Of a DNA stretch of 64,000 nucleotides, positions 17,056 to 26,235 are shown in pieces (the stretch's first letter is position 1; every line of letters starts with the position of its first letter). Origin of the DNA: Salinicola corii (GTDB lineage Bacteria > Pseudomonadota > Gammaproteobacteria > Pseudomonadales > Halomonadaceae); contig NZ_VTPX01000001.1 of NCBI RefSeq assembly GCF_008298015.1, positions 248,001 to 312,000 on the forward strand. The letters are read 5' to 3'. Position numbers and translations under genes: made by a program. The notes under the pieces were generated by a model that ran no database searches, was not told the origin of the DNA, and was given only the letters and a program-made list of their open reading frames with translations.

Positions 17056-18690
17056 ATGCGTCGTTCCTTTACCGACAGCACTTTCTTTCGGTTCTACGTG
17101 TCGTTGCTGGCGGCACTGGTCATCACCTTCGCGTTGGTCCTTTTCGGCTTCCTGATGGTCGACAAGGTGCGCCAGGAGCACTACCGAGAAAATCTTGTCA
17201 GCGGCCCGCTGGCGCTGCTTTCCGATCTCGTCTCCCGCCAACCGCTGTCGCAGCGGGACGACTGGCTGGCATCGATGGCATCGACGCTGGGCATGCCTTT
17301 AGGGCTTTTCAAGCTAGAGGACCTTTCGCTCAATTACTTCGAACGGGCTCGCTTGCGCGAGAATCGCCCCGTCATCGAGTCGACCGATAAAGGCTGGCGC
17401 TCTCTCTATCAACTGCCGCACTCCAAATGGGTGCTGGCGGCACGCATCAATAGTCTCAACGAGATGCAGCTTCGCGGCATCACCGAGGTGCTGCGGAGTT
17501 GGCTGAGCGGCGAGACGGAGGAGATCCAGGCTCGACGCTTCGGGCGGGTCAAACGACAGTTCCACGTGCCGCTCGGTCTCTATACCGAGCCACCGACGGA
17601 TGTCGATCCCATCCAGGCGACGCGACTCGACGCCGGCGAGGTCGTGGTGCGTCTCGAAACAGGACTCAGCGCGCTTTACATTCACGCCAGGGTCGGGCCG
17701 GATCGCTGGTTGCGAATCGGCCCTCTGCCCAGTTTCGAATCGATGCCGCTGTCGCTGGCGCTGGCGCTGCTGATCATGGTGCTCTCGACCCTGGCCGGGG
17801 CTATCTATCTCATCGTATGGGGCGTCGAGGGCCGTGTGGGAAGGCTGGAGCGTGCCGCGACGCGGATTGCGGCCGGGCATCTCAACTCGCGGGTGCGGGT
17901 CGACAGCAACGATTTCGTTGGCCGTCTGGGCATGGCGCTCAATGGCATGGCCGCGCAAGTGCAGTCGTTACTGCGCAGTCAGCAGGAGATGATTCGCGCC
18001 GTTTCCCACGAGTTGCGTACGCCGGTAGCCCGTATTCGCTTTGCGGCCCAGATGCTCGAGGATCTCAGCAAGGATGAAAGCGCCCAGCGCCAGCTGTCGG
18101 GGATCGACGAGGATATTTCCGAACTCGATCGGTTGATCGACGAAATCCTCACCTATGCCAAGCTCGACAGCGAGAATGCGCAAGGCGTCACGCTCAAGAC
18201 GGAGAGCATGGAGTGCCGGGCGGTCGCCTGGCGAGTGCTGGACACGCTGAGTCCATTGCATCCGCATCTTGAACTCGGCGTTGCCGATGGCGAGGAGCTC
18301 GAGGTCGAAGCGGAACCGCGCTACTTGCAGCGCGCAGTGCAGAATCTGGTCGCCAATGCCTGCCGCCATGCCGAGAGTCGGGTCATGGTGACGGTCCATC
18401 GCGAGCCGAGAGCTGTCCGGATCGATGTCGAGGATGATGGTCCTGGCGTGCCGGAAGAGAAGCGTATCGCCATCTTCAAGCCATTCGCCCGACTGGACGA
18501 CAGTCGAACTCGCCGCTCCGGCGGATACGGCCTAGGGCTTTCCATCGTGCAGAAGATCATGGCCTGGCACGGCGGGAACGTCGTGGTCGATCGCAGCGCC
18601 CGCCTGGGGGGCGCCCGGTTCAGCCTGCTGCTACCGCTGCATGGGAGAGAAGCGATTCACCCGCTGACCTTCGACGAGGAATTGTCCTGA
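17056..18690 (+). CDS. rstB: Sensor histidine kinase, RstB-like
   Basis: A 544-residue membrane kinase. A first transmembrane helix spans about 15-35, a periplasmic sensor domain about 36-230 and a second helix about 232-256. A HAMP linker (RLERAATRIAAGHLNSRV) leads to a HisKA domain with the phosphoacceptor His318 in AVSHELRTPVAR. The HATPase domain has NLVANACRHA, DDGPGVPE and GGYGLGLSI. It is about 100 residues longer than E. coli RstB, the extra length being in the sensor region. It should phosphorylate the RstA-like regulator upstream. The stimulus is unknown. Confidence 0.9.
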   Translation: MRRSFTDSTFFRFYVSLLAALVITFALVLFGFLMVDKVRQEHYRENLVSGPLALLSDLVSRQPLSQRDDWLASMASTLGMPLGLFKLEDLSLNYFERARLRENRPVIESTDKGWRSLYQLPHSKWVLAARINSLNEMQLRGITEVLRSWLSGETEEIQARRFGRVKRQFHVPLGLYTEPPTDVDPIQATRLDAGEVVVRLETGLSALYIHARVGPDRWLRIGPLPSFESMPLSLALALLIMVLSTLAGAIYLIVWGVEGRVGRLERAATRIAAGHLNSRVRVDSNDFVGRLGMALNGMAAQVQSLLRSQQEMIRAVSHELRTPVARIRFAAQMLEDLSKDESAQRQLSGIDEDISELDRLIDEILTYAKLDSENAQGVTLKTESMECRAVAWRVLDTLSPLHPHLELGVADGEELEVEAEPRYLQRAVQNLVANACRHAESRVMVTVHREPRAVRIDVEDDGPGVPEEKRIAIFKPFARLDDSRTRRSGGYGLGLSIVQKIMAWHGGNVVVDRSARLGGARFSLLLPLHGREAIHPLTFDEELS

Positions 18691-18701
18691 AGACAGAGCG
18701 A

Positions 18702-18726
18702 CGACACGCCTTTCAATCCCGTGTCG
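18702..18726. terminator. Hairpin between convergent rstB and metR
   Basis: CGACACG (18702-18708) and CGTGTCG (18720-18726) are perfect complements around an 11-base loop, in the 47-base gap between two converging genes. No T-run follows, so it is a tentative bidirectional terminator. Confidence 0.4.
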
Positions 18727-18737
18727 CGGAGCTTCGT

Positions 18738-19670
18738 TCATGCGGGTTCCGTCGAGCCTGCTGGCTTGATGCCGCTAAGTACCGCAAACGACGTATCTCT
18801 TGCGGTGCGAATGAAGTCCTCCATCCACGGTAGCGACAGATTCTCCTCACGGACCGCCGCGTATAGCGTGCTCCATACGCCTTCCTTGCCCAGCGGCAGT
18901 GCCTTGACGTAATCGCGCTCCAGATATTCCGTCAGCGCCCAATTGGGCAGGGCGCACACGCCCCGTCCGCTGGCCACCAACTGCATCATCATCACCGTGA
19001 GCTCCGCGCTGCGAATTTCCCTCGGACGCACGCTGACCGGGTCGAGAAACTGGGTGAAGACGTCCAGCCGGGAATGGTCCACCGGGTAGACGATGAGCGT
19101 TTCCTCGATCAGGTCCGATGGTTCGACCCAGCTTCGGGTCGCCAAGGAATGCTGTTTGGCCACGGCCAGCAGGCCCTCGTAGCGAAACAGCGGCGCATAG
19201 TGCACACCCGGAAGCGGCTCGGGATTGTCGGTGATGACCAGGTCGAGGACTTCGCGGGTCAGGCCGGGCAGCAGGTCGAAATTCTGGCCGCTGGGGATGT
19301 CTACCTCCACTTCCGGCCAGTGATCGCGAAAGTGGTCGACGGTCGGCATCAGCCATTGAAAGCAGCTATGGCACTCGATCGCCATGTGAAGGCGTCCCTG
19401 TTCATGACCCGCCAGCCGAGCCAGATCCCGCTCCGCCAGACGCAATTGAGGCAGAACCTGTTCGGCCAGCGTCAACAGACGCTCTCCGGCACGCGTGAAC
19501 GACACCGGACGCGTCTTGCGCGTGAACAGCGGCATGCCGAGACGCGACTCCAGATCCTTGATCTGATGGGAGAGCGCCGATTGGGTCAGGTGGACGCGTT
19601 CCGCCGCTTCGACCAGGGAACCGGTATCGCGCAGGGCGATCAGCGTACGGAGGTGGCGAAGTTCGAGCAT
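18738..19670 (-). CDS. metR: LysR-family regulator MetR
   Basis: A 310-residue LysR-type regulator. The N-terminal HTH has MLELRHLRTLIALRDTG and LTQSALSHQIKDLESRLG, followed by a two-lobed effector domain (about 90-300). It is divergent from metE, the classical target, and sequence and context both fit MetR, which activates methionine genes with homocysteine as co-inducer. I prefer the ATG at 19670; an in-frame GTG at 19688 is possible. A near-consensus MetR half-site pair lies at 19675-19687, next to its own start. Confidence 0.9.
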   Translation of the reverse strand: MLELRHLRTLIALRDTGSLVEAAERVHLTQSALSHQIKDLESRLGMPLFTRKTRPVSFTRAGERLLTLAEQVLPQLRLAERDLARLAGHEQGRLHMAIECHSCFQWLMPTVDHFRDHWPEVEVDIPSGQNFDLLPGLTREVLDLVITDNPEPLPGVHYAPLFRYEGLLAVAKQHSLATRSWVEPSDLIEETLIVYPVDHSRLDVFTQFLDPVSVRPREIRSAELTVMMMQLVASGRGVCALPNWALTEYLERDYVKALPLGKEGVWSTLYAAVREENLSLPWMEDFIRTARDTSFAVLSGIKPAGSTEPA

Positions 19671-19674
19671 GCTA

Positions 19675-19687
19675 TGAATTTTGCTCA
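19675..19687. promoter_or_regulatory. Candidate MetR box
   Basis: TGAA-N5-CTCA differs by one base from the known enterobacterial MetR consensus TGAA-N5-TTCA. It lies beside the metR start within the metR-metE intergenic region. One site of this length can occur by chance. Confidence 0.35.
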
Positions 19688-19794
19688 CGTTGAGGATTAG
19701 GTAAACGCGTTTGATTCAGGATGCGTTGCCGGAGACACTGCCAGTCAAGCTGACCTTCGTCATTCTAACCGCTAAACTCTGAGAGACCCTACAC

Positions 19795-22083
19795 ATGACC
19801 ACCCTGGTGCATGCCTTGGGCTACCCGCGAATCGGTGCTCATCGCGAACTGAAGAAAGCCGTCGAAGCCTACTGGAAAGGCGAGCTCGACCGCGATGGAC
19901 TCGAACAGGAAGGTGCGCGTCTGCGCAGGACGCACTGGCAGGACCAGATCGATGCGGGCCTAGACGTCGTGACGGTGGGCGACTTCGCCTTCTATGATCA
20001 GGTGCTCAACGTTTCCGTGCTGATCGGCGCCGTTCCGCCACGCTTCGGTCGCATCGATGGTGAGGTCGATCTCGACACCAGTTTCCGGATGGCGCGTGGA
20101 CGCGCGCCCAGTGGCGAGCCGGCGGCGGCGTGCGAGATGACCAAGTATTTCGATACCAACTACCACTACCTTGTGCCGGAGCTATACCAGGGGCAGACGT
20201 TCCGTATCGCCAGCGAGCGGCTATTCGAGGAGGTCGCCGAAGCCAGGGCCGAAGGGTATCCCGTCAAGGTGGCGCTGACGGGTCCCGTCACCTGGCTGTG
20301 GTTATCCAAGGCCAAGAGCGATGGGCTCGAGCGTCTCTCGCTGCTCGATGATCTCGTCGCGACCTACGACGAGATCCTGGGTCGCCTGGCAAGCGCGGGC
20401 GTCGAATGGGTGCAACTCGACGAGCCGGCGCTGGTTCAGGACCTGCCGGGCGAGTGGCAGGGCGCTTTCGAGTCGGCTTACAACAAGCTGCAGTCGACGC
20501 CGGTCAAGCTGCTGGTGGCAAGCTACTTCGGTGGTCTCGGCGACAATCTGGGGTTGGCCGTTTCGCTACCGGTCGAGGGGCTGCATGTGGATGTGGTGCG
20601 GGCGCCGCAGCAACTGACCGCGGTGCTCGACCGGCTACCGCCCTACAAGGTGCTCTCCGTTGGTGCCATCGACGGCCGCAACATCTGGCGCGCCGATCTG
20701 GCCCGACTTGCCGGCGAGCTCGAGGATGCCAAGGCACGTCTGGGCGACCGCCTGTGGCTGGCGCCGAGCTGCTCGCTGCTCCATGTCCCCGTCGACCTGG
20801 ACAACGAAACCAGGCTCGATCCCGAGCTGAAGAGCTGGCTGGCGTTCGCGCGGCAGAAGCTCGACGAGGTGGTGACACTTGCCCACGTGCTCGACGGTAC
20901 CGAAACGGAAACGGATCGCCAGCGCATCGAGGACGCCAGCCGGGCCCTGTCGGCGCGCCGGGAGTCGCGGCGTATCCACAAGCTCCGGGTCGCCGAGCGT
21001 CTGGCCAGGGTGGGCGCCGCGGACACGCGCCGTGCCAACGTCTACCCGATACGTGCCACCGCCCAGCGAGAGCGCCTCGCCCTGCCGCTGTTCCCGACGA
21101 CGACGATCGGTTCCTTCCCGCAGACGCAGGAGATCCGTGCGGCACGCCGTGACTTCAAGAAGGGCATCCTCGACGTGGCCGACTACGAAGCCCGCATGCG
21201 AGAGGAGATCGCGCTGGTCGTCGAGCGCCAGGCGCAGTTGGGGCTCGATGTGCCGGTGCACGGCGAGGCCGAGCGTAACGACATGGTCGAGTACTTCGGC
21301 GAGCAGCTCGACGGCTTTGCCTTTACCCAGAACGGCTGGGTGCAGAGCTACGGCTCACGCTGCGTCAAGCCGCCGGTGATCTTCGGCGACGTGGAGCGGC
21401 CGGAGGCGATGACGGTGCGCTGGAGCGAATATGCCCAGTCGCTCACCGACAAGCCGATGAAGGGCATGTTGACCGGTCCGGTCACCATTCTGCAGTGGTC
21501 GTTCGTGCGCGACGATCAGCCGCGCGCCAAGACCTGCCGTCAGATCGCGCTGGCGCTGCGCGACGAGGTCGCCGATCTCGAGCGGGCGGGTATCGCGATC
21601 ATTCAGATCGACGAGCCGGCACTGCGGGAGGGGCTGCCGCTGCGCCAGGCCGAGTGGCAGGCGTATCTCGACTGGGCGGTGGAGTGCTTCCAGTTGAGCG
21701 CTGCCGTGGCCGCCGACGAGACCCAGATCCACACCCACATGTGCTACGCCGAGTTCAACGACATCATTGGCGCCATCGCGGCCATGGATGCCGATGTCAT
21801 CACCATCGAGACCTCGCGCTCCGACATGGAGTTGCTGGATGCGTTCCAGCACTTCGACTACCCCAACGAGATCGGACCCGGGGTCTACGACATTCACTCG
21901 CCGAACATCCCCGAGCGCGCCTGGATGGTCGATCTGATGGCCAAGGCAGCGGAGAAGATTCCGCCCGAGCGACTCTGGGTCAATCCGGACTGCGGCCTCA
22001 AGACGCGCGGCTGGGCCGAGGTGGAACCGGCGCTGGCCAACATGGTCGAGGCGGCCCGGGAGCTGAGGCAGCGCTACGCCTGA
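19795..22083 (+). CDS. metE: Cobalamin-independent methionine synthase
   Basis: A 762-residue enzyme that transfers the methyl group of 5-methyltetrahydropteroyl-triglutamate to homocysteine. It shows the duplicated barrel architecture. The N-terminal half begins [17 protein letters not shown]. The catalytic C-terminal half begins at [12 protein letters not shown] and carries the zinc ligands in [12 protein letters not shown] and in [11 protein letters not shown], plus the [19 protein letters not shown] substrate loop. The length is normal. It is divergent from metR and followed by a strong terminator, so it is monocistronic. The 124-base leader is too short for a cobalamin riboswitch and none is seen. 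Confidence 0.97.
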   Translation: MTTLVHALGYPRIGAHRELKKAVEAYWKGELDRDGLEQEGARLRRTHWQDQIDAGLDVVTVGDFAFYDQVLNVSVLIGAVPPRFGRIDGEVDLDTSFRMARGRAPSGEPAAACEMTKYFDTNYHYLVPELYQGQTFRIASERLFEEVAEARAEGYPVKVALTGPVTWLWLSKAKSDGLERLSLLDDLVATYDEILGRLASAGVEWVQLDEPALVQDLPGEWQGAFESAYNKLQSTPVKLLVASYFGGLGDNLGLAVSLPVEGLHVDVVRAPQQLTAVLDRLPPYKVLSVGAIDGRNIWRADLARLAGELEDAKARLGDRLWLAPSCSLLHVPVDLDNETRLDPELKSWLAFARQKLDEVVTLAHVLDGTETETDRQRIEDASRALSARRESRRIHKLRVAERLARVGAADTRRANVYPIRATAQRERLALPLFPTTTIGSFPQTQEIRAARRDFKKGILDVADYEARMREEIALVVERQAQLGLDVPVHGEAERNDMVEYFGEQLDGFAFTQNGWVQSYGSRCVKPPVIFGDVERPEAMTVRWSEYAQSLTDKPMKGMLTGPVTILQWSFVRDDQPRAKTCRQIALALRDEVADLERAGIAIIQIDEPALREGLPLRQAEWQAYLDWAVECFQLSAAVAADETQIHTHMCYAEFNDIIGAIAAMDADVITIETSRSDMELLDAFQHFDYPNEIGPGVYDIHSPNIPERAWMVDLMAKAAEKIPPERLWVNPDCGLKTRGWAEVEPALANMVEAARELRQRYA

Positions 22084-22154
22084 GGCGAGTGTCGAGGGAT
22101 GAACGGGTTCATGGTCTGGCCCGCCGGTACGCCTGGCATGTTAGGCTGGACGTT

Positions 22155-22186
22155 GCGCCGCGAGACGACCTCGCGGCGCTTTTTTT
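22155..22186 (+). terminator. Rho-independent terminator of metE
   Basis: A perfect 9-bp GC-rich stem (22155-22163 with 22171-22179, 7-base loop) followed by seven T residues. Confidence 0.93.
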
Positions 22187-22199
22187 ATGACGGCTATCC

Positions 22200-22396
22200 G
22201 AGGGTGTTTACAAAACAGGCGAACGAAGACAAGGCAAGGCGAAATTGGACGAGAAAGCGGAATTTACAGGGCGTAAATGAGTATTTGACTCGCACCGCTC
22301 GCCCTTCGGGCCGTCCTGCGGACGTTCTGAACTGAAGTTCGGTGAGGTCAATTTCAACGCCGCATTGTCGAGTGCAGCCCTTTGGTAAACACTCTC
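22200..22396. repeat. MITE-like dispersed repeat, copy 1
   Basis: The 197-bp element is bounded by GAGGGTGTTTAC (22200-22211) and GTAAACACTCTC (22385-22396), inverted repeats with one mismatch. Inside are blocks shared with the copy at 47792-47963: CAAGGCGAAAT near 22236, TTTACA-N4-GTAAATGAGTATTT near 22264 and TTTCAACGCCGCATTGTCGA near 22351. The outer halves are roughly complementary, so the whole can fold as a long imperfect hairpin. The short frame 22099-22335 running through it is not a gene. Its right end is only 33 bases from the next start codon. Confidence 0.8.
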
Positions 22397-22429
22397 TTCG
22401 TGTCCAGACACCTCTCGGGAACCTTGCTC

Positions 22430-23218
22430 ATGTCCAACGCGCTTCAGGCTGGCAAAGACCGCCGCGCCTTCCTCGGTCGTTATCGCTCATCGCTCCGCTG
22501 GCTGGCGTTGCCGGCCGCTTCGCTCCTGCTGACGGCGTGTGCCGGCGGCGGGCAGCACCAGGAGATGAAGCCCACCGCGCCCTCGGGCCTGGCTGCGCTC
22601 AAGTCGCCGCTGATGCCGAGTGCCTTCTTCGCCGATGGCGGCGAGACGTTCACCGCCTGGCGCTGCACGCCGTCCCAGGATCTGGTCACCACCACGCCCG
22701 ACGACAGCCGACTGCGATTGTGGACCGCCCTGGGCGAGACGGAACTGCCGAGCGCCGTGGTGGGCTCCGGCTCCCGCTACGAACTCGGCGGGGTCTCGTT
22801 CTGGCGTCAGGGGCGCGATGCCCGTGTCGAGAGCGACAACGGCCGGCTGGTCTGCACGCTGGCCAGCGAGCGCCAGACGACGACCCGCAAAGCGCATCCG
22901 GACACCATCTTCTACGCCAGCGGCAACGAGCCCGGCTGGAACGTGTCCCTCGACCGCAACAGCCATTCGCTGACGCTGGTATCCGATTACGGCCAGGCCA
23001 CCGATGCGTTCGATTATCGTGTCGCCTCGGTGAAGAACGGCGGCGATGCGCGCATGATCCTGGTCAGCGACAGCGGCCGGTATCCCATGGAGCTCGATCT
23101 GCGCGCCGGCGCCTGTTTCGATGACATGAGCGGCCAGCCATGGCCGGTCAGGGTGACGCTGCGTTACGGGGAGCGCGAGTTCCAGGGGTGCGGGCAGGGT
23201 GTCGAGGCCAGCCGCTGA
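22430..23218 (+). CDS. COG3650/MliC-like lipoprotein
   Basis: A 262-residue lipoprotein with lipobox LLTACAGG (Cys about residue 37) after a basic N-region. The central part (FTAWRCTPSQDLVT to about residue 145) resembles the MliC lysozyme-inhibitor fold. The C-terminal part (FYASGNEPGWNVSLD, then FDDMSGQPWPVRVTLRYGER) is the COG3650 domain of unknown role. Two cysteines in the first and one in the second domain may form disulfides. The ATG at 22430 is chosen as the nearest start before the signal peptide. A repeat element ends 33 bases upstream, so the promoter may lie inside it. Confidence 0.78.
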   Translation: MSNALQAGKDRRAFLGRYRSSLRWLALPAASLLLTACAGGGQHQEMKPTAPSGLAALKSPLMPSAFFADGGETFTAWRCTPSQDLVTTTPDDSRLRLWTALGETELPSAVVGSGSRYELGGVSFWRQGRDARVESDNGRLVCTLASERQTTTRKAHPDTIFYASGNEPGWNVSLDRNSHSLTLVSDYGQATDAFDYRVASVKNGGDARMILVSDSGRYPMELDLRAGACFDDMSGQPWPVRVTLRYGEREFQGCGQGVEASR

Positions 23219-23378
23219 GCGACCAGGGTCATGCGGCGACAACGAACGAAATTATCGAACGCTCAATGCTATTTTTAGCGATTTTCATTTCATGGAGTGC
23301 AATGAATAATCCCAGCAACGCTTGCCGGTCATCGACGGCATCTTGGTTGGGTATGACTTCAGCATTGGAGACGGCTTC

Positions 23379-23987
23379 ATGACACGACGTGTTCTTCTCA
23401 TCACCAGTTCCATCTTCGGCGAGGGTGGCCAGTCCCGGGCGCTGGCGGAATCGTTCAAGGCTGCCTTGCAGGGGCGTGACGTCGAGTTGACCGAGCGCAA
23501 CGTGGTCGAGCAGCCGCTGCCCCACCTGACCGGTGCCGAGATGGCGAGCTGGATGACCGATCCTGCCGAGCGCAGTGACGAGCAGCGGCAGTTGGCCGAG
23601 GTGTCGGACGAGTTGCTGTCCGAGATCGATGCCTGCGATCTCCTGGTGCTGGCGGTGCCGCTCTACAACCTGGGCATTCCGAGCCAGCTCAAGTCATGGT
23701 TCGACCGCATCCTGCGCGCCGGCAGGACCTTCCAGTACACTGCCAATGGCCCGGTAGGCCTGCTGGAGGGCAAGTCGGGGCTGATTCTGGCGGCTCGCGG
23801 TGGCATGTACGCCGGCACCGAGATGGACTCGCAGACGCCCCACCTCAGGCACATGCTGGCCCTGATCGGCATCAAGGACGTCGACGCCATCTACGCCGAG
23901 GGCCTGAACATGGGCGACGAGCGCAAGCAGCAGTCGCTGACCGAAGCCAGGCAGGCGATCGGCCACTACGTCGACTCGCATTTCTGA
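23379..23987 (+). CDS. azoR: FMN-dependent NADH-azoreductase
   Basis: A 202-residue flavodoxin-like NADH:quinone/azo reductase. The FMN phosphate loop is near the N-terminus (LLITSSIFGEGGQSRAL). VPLYNLGIPSQLKSWFDRIL follows near residue 95, with a GRTFQYTANGPVGLLEGK loop, and ARGGMY lies near 145. Enzymes of this family reduce quinones and azo bonds in two-electron steps and help against thiol and quinone stress. The ATG at 23379 has GGAG a few bases upstream; the in-frame start at 23322 is unlikely. Confidence 0.92.
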   Translation: MTRRVLLITSSIFGEGGQSRALAESFKAALQGRDVELTERNVVEQPLPHLTGAEMASWMTDPAERSDEQRQLAEVSDELLSEIDACDLLVLAVPLYNLGIPSQLKSWFDRILRAGRTFQYTANGPVGLLEGKSGLILAARGGMYAGTEMDSQTPHLRHMLALIGIKDVDAIYAEGLNMGDERKQQSLTEARQAIGHYVDSHF

Positions 23988-24020
23988 TCGTCGGATCGCG
24001 CTTTCCTGTGTCGAGGAGAG

Positions 24021-24056
24021 CCGCCCGTTATCGATGATAGCGGGCGGTTCTCGTTT
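24021..24056. terminator. Terminator between convergent azoR and YdjM-like genes
   Basis: A 12-bp stem with one G-T pair (24021-24032 with 24036-24047, 3-base loop), followed on the plus strand by TTCTCGTTT. Confidence 0.65.
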
Positions 24057-25081
24057 CACTCGGGGGCGGTGATCGGCTCCACTCGCGGCGAGGTGATTCG
24101 CGCCAGCAGACGTTGCATGACGGCCCGTTCCGGCCGGCCCGAACTCGAGCGCTCGCTGGCCATGGGCCGCCACTTGCCGTCATCACCGCGTTCGGCAATC
24201 GAGAAGGTGAAGGGGTGGGTTCCCGGCACGCCCAGGCGGATATCGGTGGCCAGCAGTCTCTCCCTTCCCGCCTCCCGGCGGATTTCATAACGCAGGAACG
24301 GGCCGCTGAACCAGGCCAGGCGCCGGCCATCCCGTGTCCGCTGTGCGGCCTCTTGCCATTCGTCGCCCAGTGGCCAGGGTGCCAGCGTCGGCGGGCTGTC
24401 GCCGTCCAGCAGGCTGACCCAGCCTTCGTAGGCCGCACCGTCATGAATGACGGTGACGCGCCACAGCAGGGTGGTGAGGGGGGCCGGTTGAACCAGGATG
24501 GGGTCGTTGCTCATGCCCCGCTGGGCCAGGAAGGGCGCGAGCCGTTGCTCGACGAACGCCTGGGCACCCAGGCTGAAACCGATGTAAAGACACGAGACTC
24601 CCAGTAGCGCGGCCAGGAGCCGACGGGCAGCGGGGCGTATGGCGAAGACGATCACCCCGATCAGCAGGGGCAGCGTGTAGAGCGGGTCGATGATGAACAG
24701 CGTATGCCAGCTGACCGGCCGCAGCGGGATCGGCCACAGCAACTGGGTGCCATAGGTCGTGAAGGCATCGAGTAACGGGTGGGTCGCCAGGCAGAGGGTG
24801 AACAGCCACCACCAGTGCCAGAATGAGGCGAGATCGCGCGTGCGTGACCATCGCGCGGCGAGCCCGGCGCAAAGCGTCGCGACACCGGTCAGCACGATCA
24901 GCGAGTGGCTGAAGCCGCGATGGCGGGTGTAGTCGGCAACGGCGTCTCCGTAATCGATCAACACGTCGAGATCCGGCAGGGTCCCGAGGGCGGCCCCGAT
25001 CAACAGCGCGCGCCGGCCGAGTCGAGGCATGACCACACCGCCGATGGCGGCGCCCAGGCAGGCTTGGGTAACGGAGTCCAT
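24056..25081 (-). CDS. YdjM-like metal-dependent hydrolase, inner membrane
   Basis: A 341-residue protein of the YdjM / LexA-regulated inner-membrane family (pfam metal-dependent hydrolase). The N-terminal half is membrane-embedded and carries the conserved DLDVLIDYGD and HRGFSHSL motifs plus a later THPLLDAFTTYG. Such Asp/His groups are thought to bind metal. The C-terminal third (from about residue 210) is soluble and less conserved. The ATG at 25081 follows AAGGAGAT; a longer frame to 25186 overlaps the promoter of the divergent glyoxalase gene. The reaction catalysed is not established. Confidence 0.85.
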   Translation of the reverse strand: MDSVTQACLGAAIGGVVMPRLGRRALLIGAALGTLPDLDVLIDYGDAVADYTRHRGFSHSLIVLTGVATLCAGLAARWSRTRDLASFWHWWWLFTLCLATHPLLDAFTTYGTQLLWPIPLRPVSWHTLFIIDPLYTLPLLIGVIVFAIRPAARRLLAALLGVSCLYIGFSLGAQAFVEQRLAPFLAQRGMSNDPILVQPAPLTTLLWRVTVIHDGAAYEGWVSLLDGDSPPTLAPWPLGDEWQEAAQRTRDGRRLAWFSGPFLRYEIRREAGRERLLATDIRLGVPGTHPFTFSIAERGDDGKWRPMASERSSSGRPERAVMQRLLARITSPRVEPITAPE

Positions 25082-25252
25082 ACGATCTCCTTGTCGGGGC
25101 GTTCGTGAGTGAAGGGAGCTGCCGAACGTCGCAGTTTGTGCGAGGTTGGCTGCCACGTCGACTCGAACGTGGCGAGGGGGCGTCATTCACCGATCGGCGC
25201 TGGTGGTCTACCATTGGATGGTCCAACACACTGACGAATCAGGAACAAATTC

Positions 25253-25693
25253 ATGGAATACCTGCATACGATGGTTCGCGTCGCCGATCTCGACGCGTCA
25301 CTGCATTTCTACTGCGACTTGCTGGGCCTGCAGGAAGTATCACGCAAGGAGAGCGAGAAGGGGCGTTTTACGCTGGTCTTCCTGGCCACGCCCAACGACA
25401 CGCCGCGCGCCAAGACCGAGCAATCGCCGATGGTCGAACTGACCTACAACTGGGATCCGGAAACCTACACCGGCGGTCGCAATTTCGGCCATCTGGCCTA
25501 TCGGGTCGATGATATCTACGCACTCTGCGAGAAGCTGCAGGCGGGTGGCGTGGCCATCAACCGGCCGCCACGAGACGGGCACATGGCGTTCGTCCGCTCC
25601 CCCGACGGCATTTCGATCGAACTGCTCCAGAAAGGCGAGGCGCAAGCCCCGAAGGAGCCCTGGGCTTCGATGGAAAACAGCGGCAGCTGGTGA
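25253..25693 (+). CDS. gloA: Lactoylglutathione lyase (glyoxalase I)
   Basis: A 146-residue VOC-fold protein that isomerises the methylglyoxal-glutathione hemithioacetal to lactoylglutathione. The two beta-alpha-beta-beta-beta modules carry the metal ligands as His6 (MEYLHTM), Glu in VELTYNW, His in NFGHLAY and Glu in ISIELLQ. Length is close to E. coli GloA. The TspO-like gene begins 4 bases after its stop, so they are probably co-transcribed. Confidence 0.93.
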   Translation: MEYLHTMVRVADLDASLHFYCDLLGLQEVSRKESEKGRFTLVFLATPNDTPRAKTEQSPMVELTYNWDPETYTGGRNFGHLAYRVDDIYALCEKLQAGGVAINRPPRDGHMAFVRSPDGISIELLQKGEAQAPKEPWASMENSGSW

Positions 25694-25697
25694 CGCC

Positions 25698-26171
25698 GTG
25701 AATCGCTCGACACGCATCTTCCTCGGCTGGCTGCTGCTGGTGGCGATCGCTGCCAGCAGCGGCATCCTGGCGCCGCCCGGCGAGTGGTACGCTGCGCTCG
25801 CCAAGCCGCCCCTGACGCCACCGGACTGGCTGTTTCCGGCGGCCTGGACGCTGCTCTACCTGATGATGGCGGTCGCGGCGACGAAAGTGACGTTGGCGGC
25901 ACCGGCCGGTGCACGTCGGTCTGCCGTGGCGCCATTCGTCCTCCAGCTCGTCGCCAACGGCCTGTGGTCGTGGCTGTTCTTCGCCGCGCACTGGATGCTG
26001 ATCGGGCTGCTGGACCTGCTGCTGCTGTGGGGGTTGATCGTGTGGACGATCGTGACGTTCTCCCGCTATTCACGCTTCGCCGCCGGCTTGTTGGTGCCCT
26101 ACCTGGTATGGGTGAGCTTCGCCGCCTATCTCAACGCGGGGGTACTGGTACTCAACGCGCCATGGAACTGA
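25698..26171 (+). CDS. TspO/MBR family tryptophan-rich sensory protein
   Basis: A 157-residue protein with five transmembrane helices. Typical TspO features are EWYAALAKPPLTPPDWLFPAAW near residue 30 and later WSWLFF and YLVWVSFAAYLN. TspO proteins bind porphyrins and act in stress or tetrapyrrole handling. The start is a GTG at 25698, directly after the gloA stop, with translational coupling likely because no clear ribosome site is seen. The same frame extends upstream inside gloA without family resemblance. Confidence 0.88.
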   Translation: MNRSTRIFLGWLLLVAIAASSGILAPPGEWYAALAKPPLTPPDWLFPAAWTLLYLMMAVAATKVTLAAPAGARRSAVAPFVLQLVANGLWSWLFFAAHWMLIGLLDLLLLWGLIVWTIVTFSRYSRFAAGLLVPYLVWVSFAAYLNAGVLVLNAPWN

Positions 26172-26235
26172 TATCGCGGCGATCCCCGGCAGCCACGGCT
26201 CCCCGTCGCAGCGGCCGGACGCTTCAGGAGCCATC

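Noticed and set aside
19671..19794. Cobalamin or SAM riboswitch in the metE leader
   Set aside because: The whole intergenic region is about 124 bases and lacks the conserved boxes of those riboswitches.
22099..22335. Small coding frame of 78 residues after metE
   Set aside because: It crosses the metE terminator and the MITE-like repeat; no ribosome site or family resemblance.
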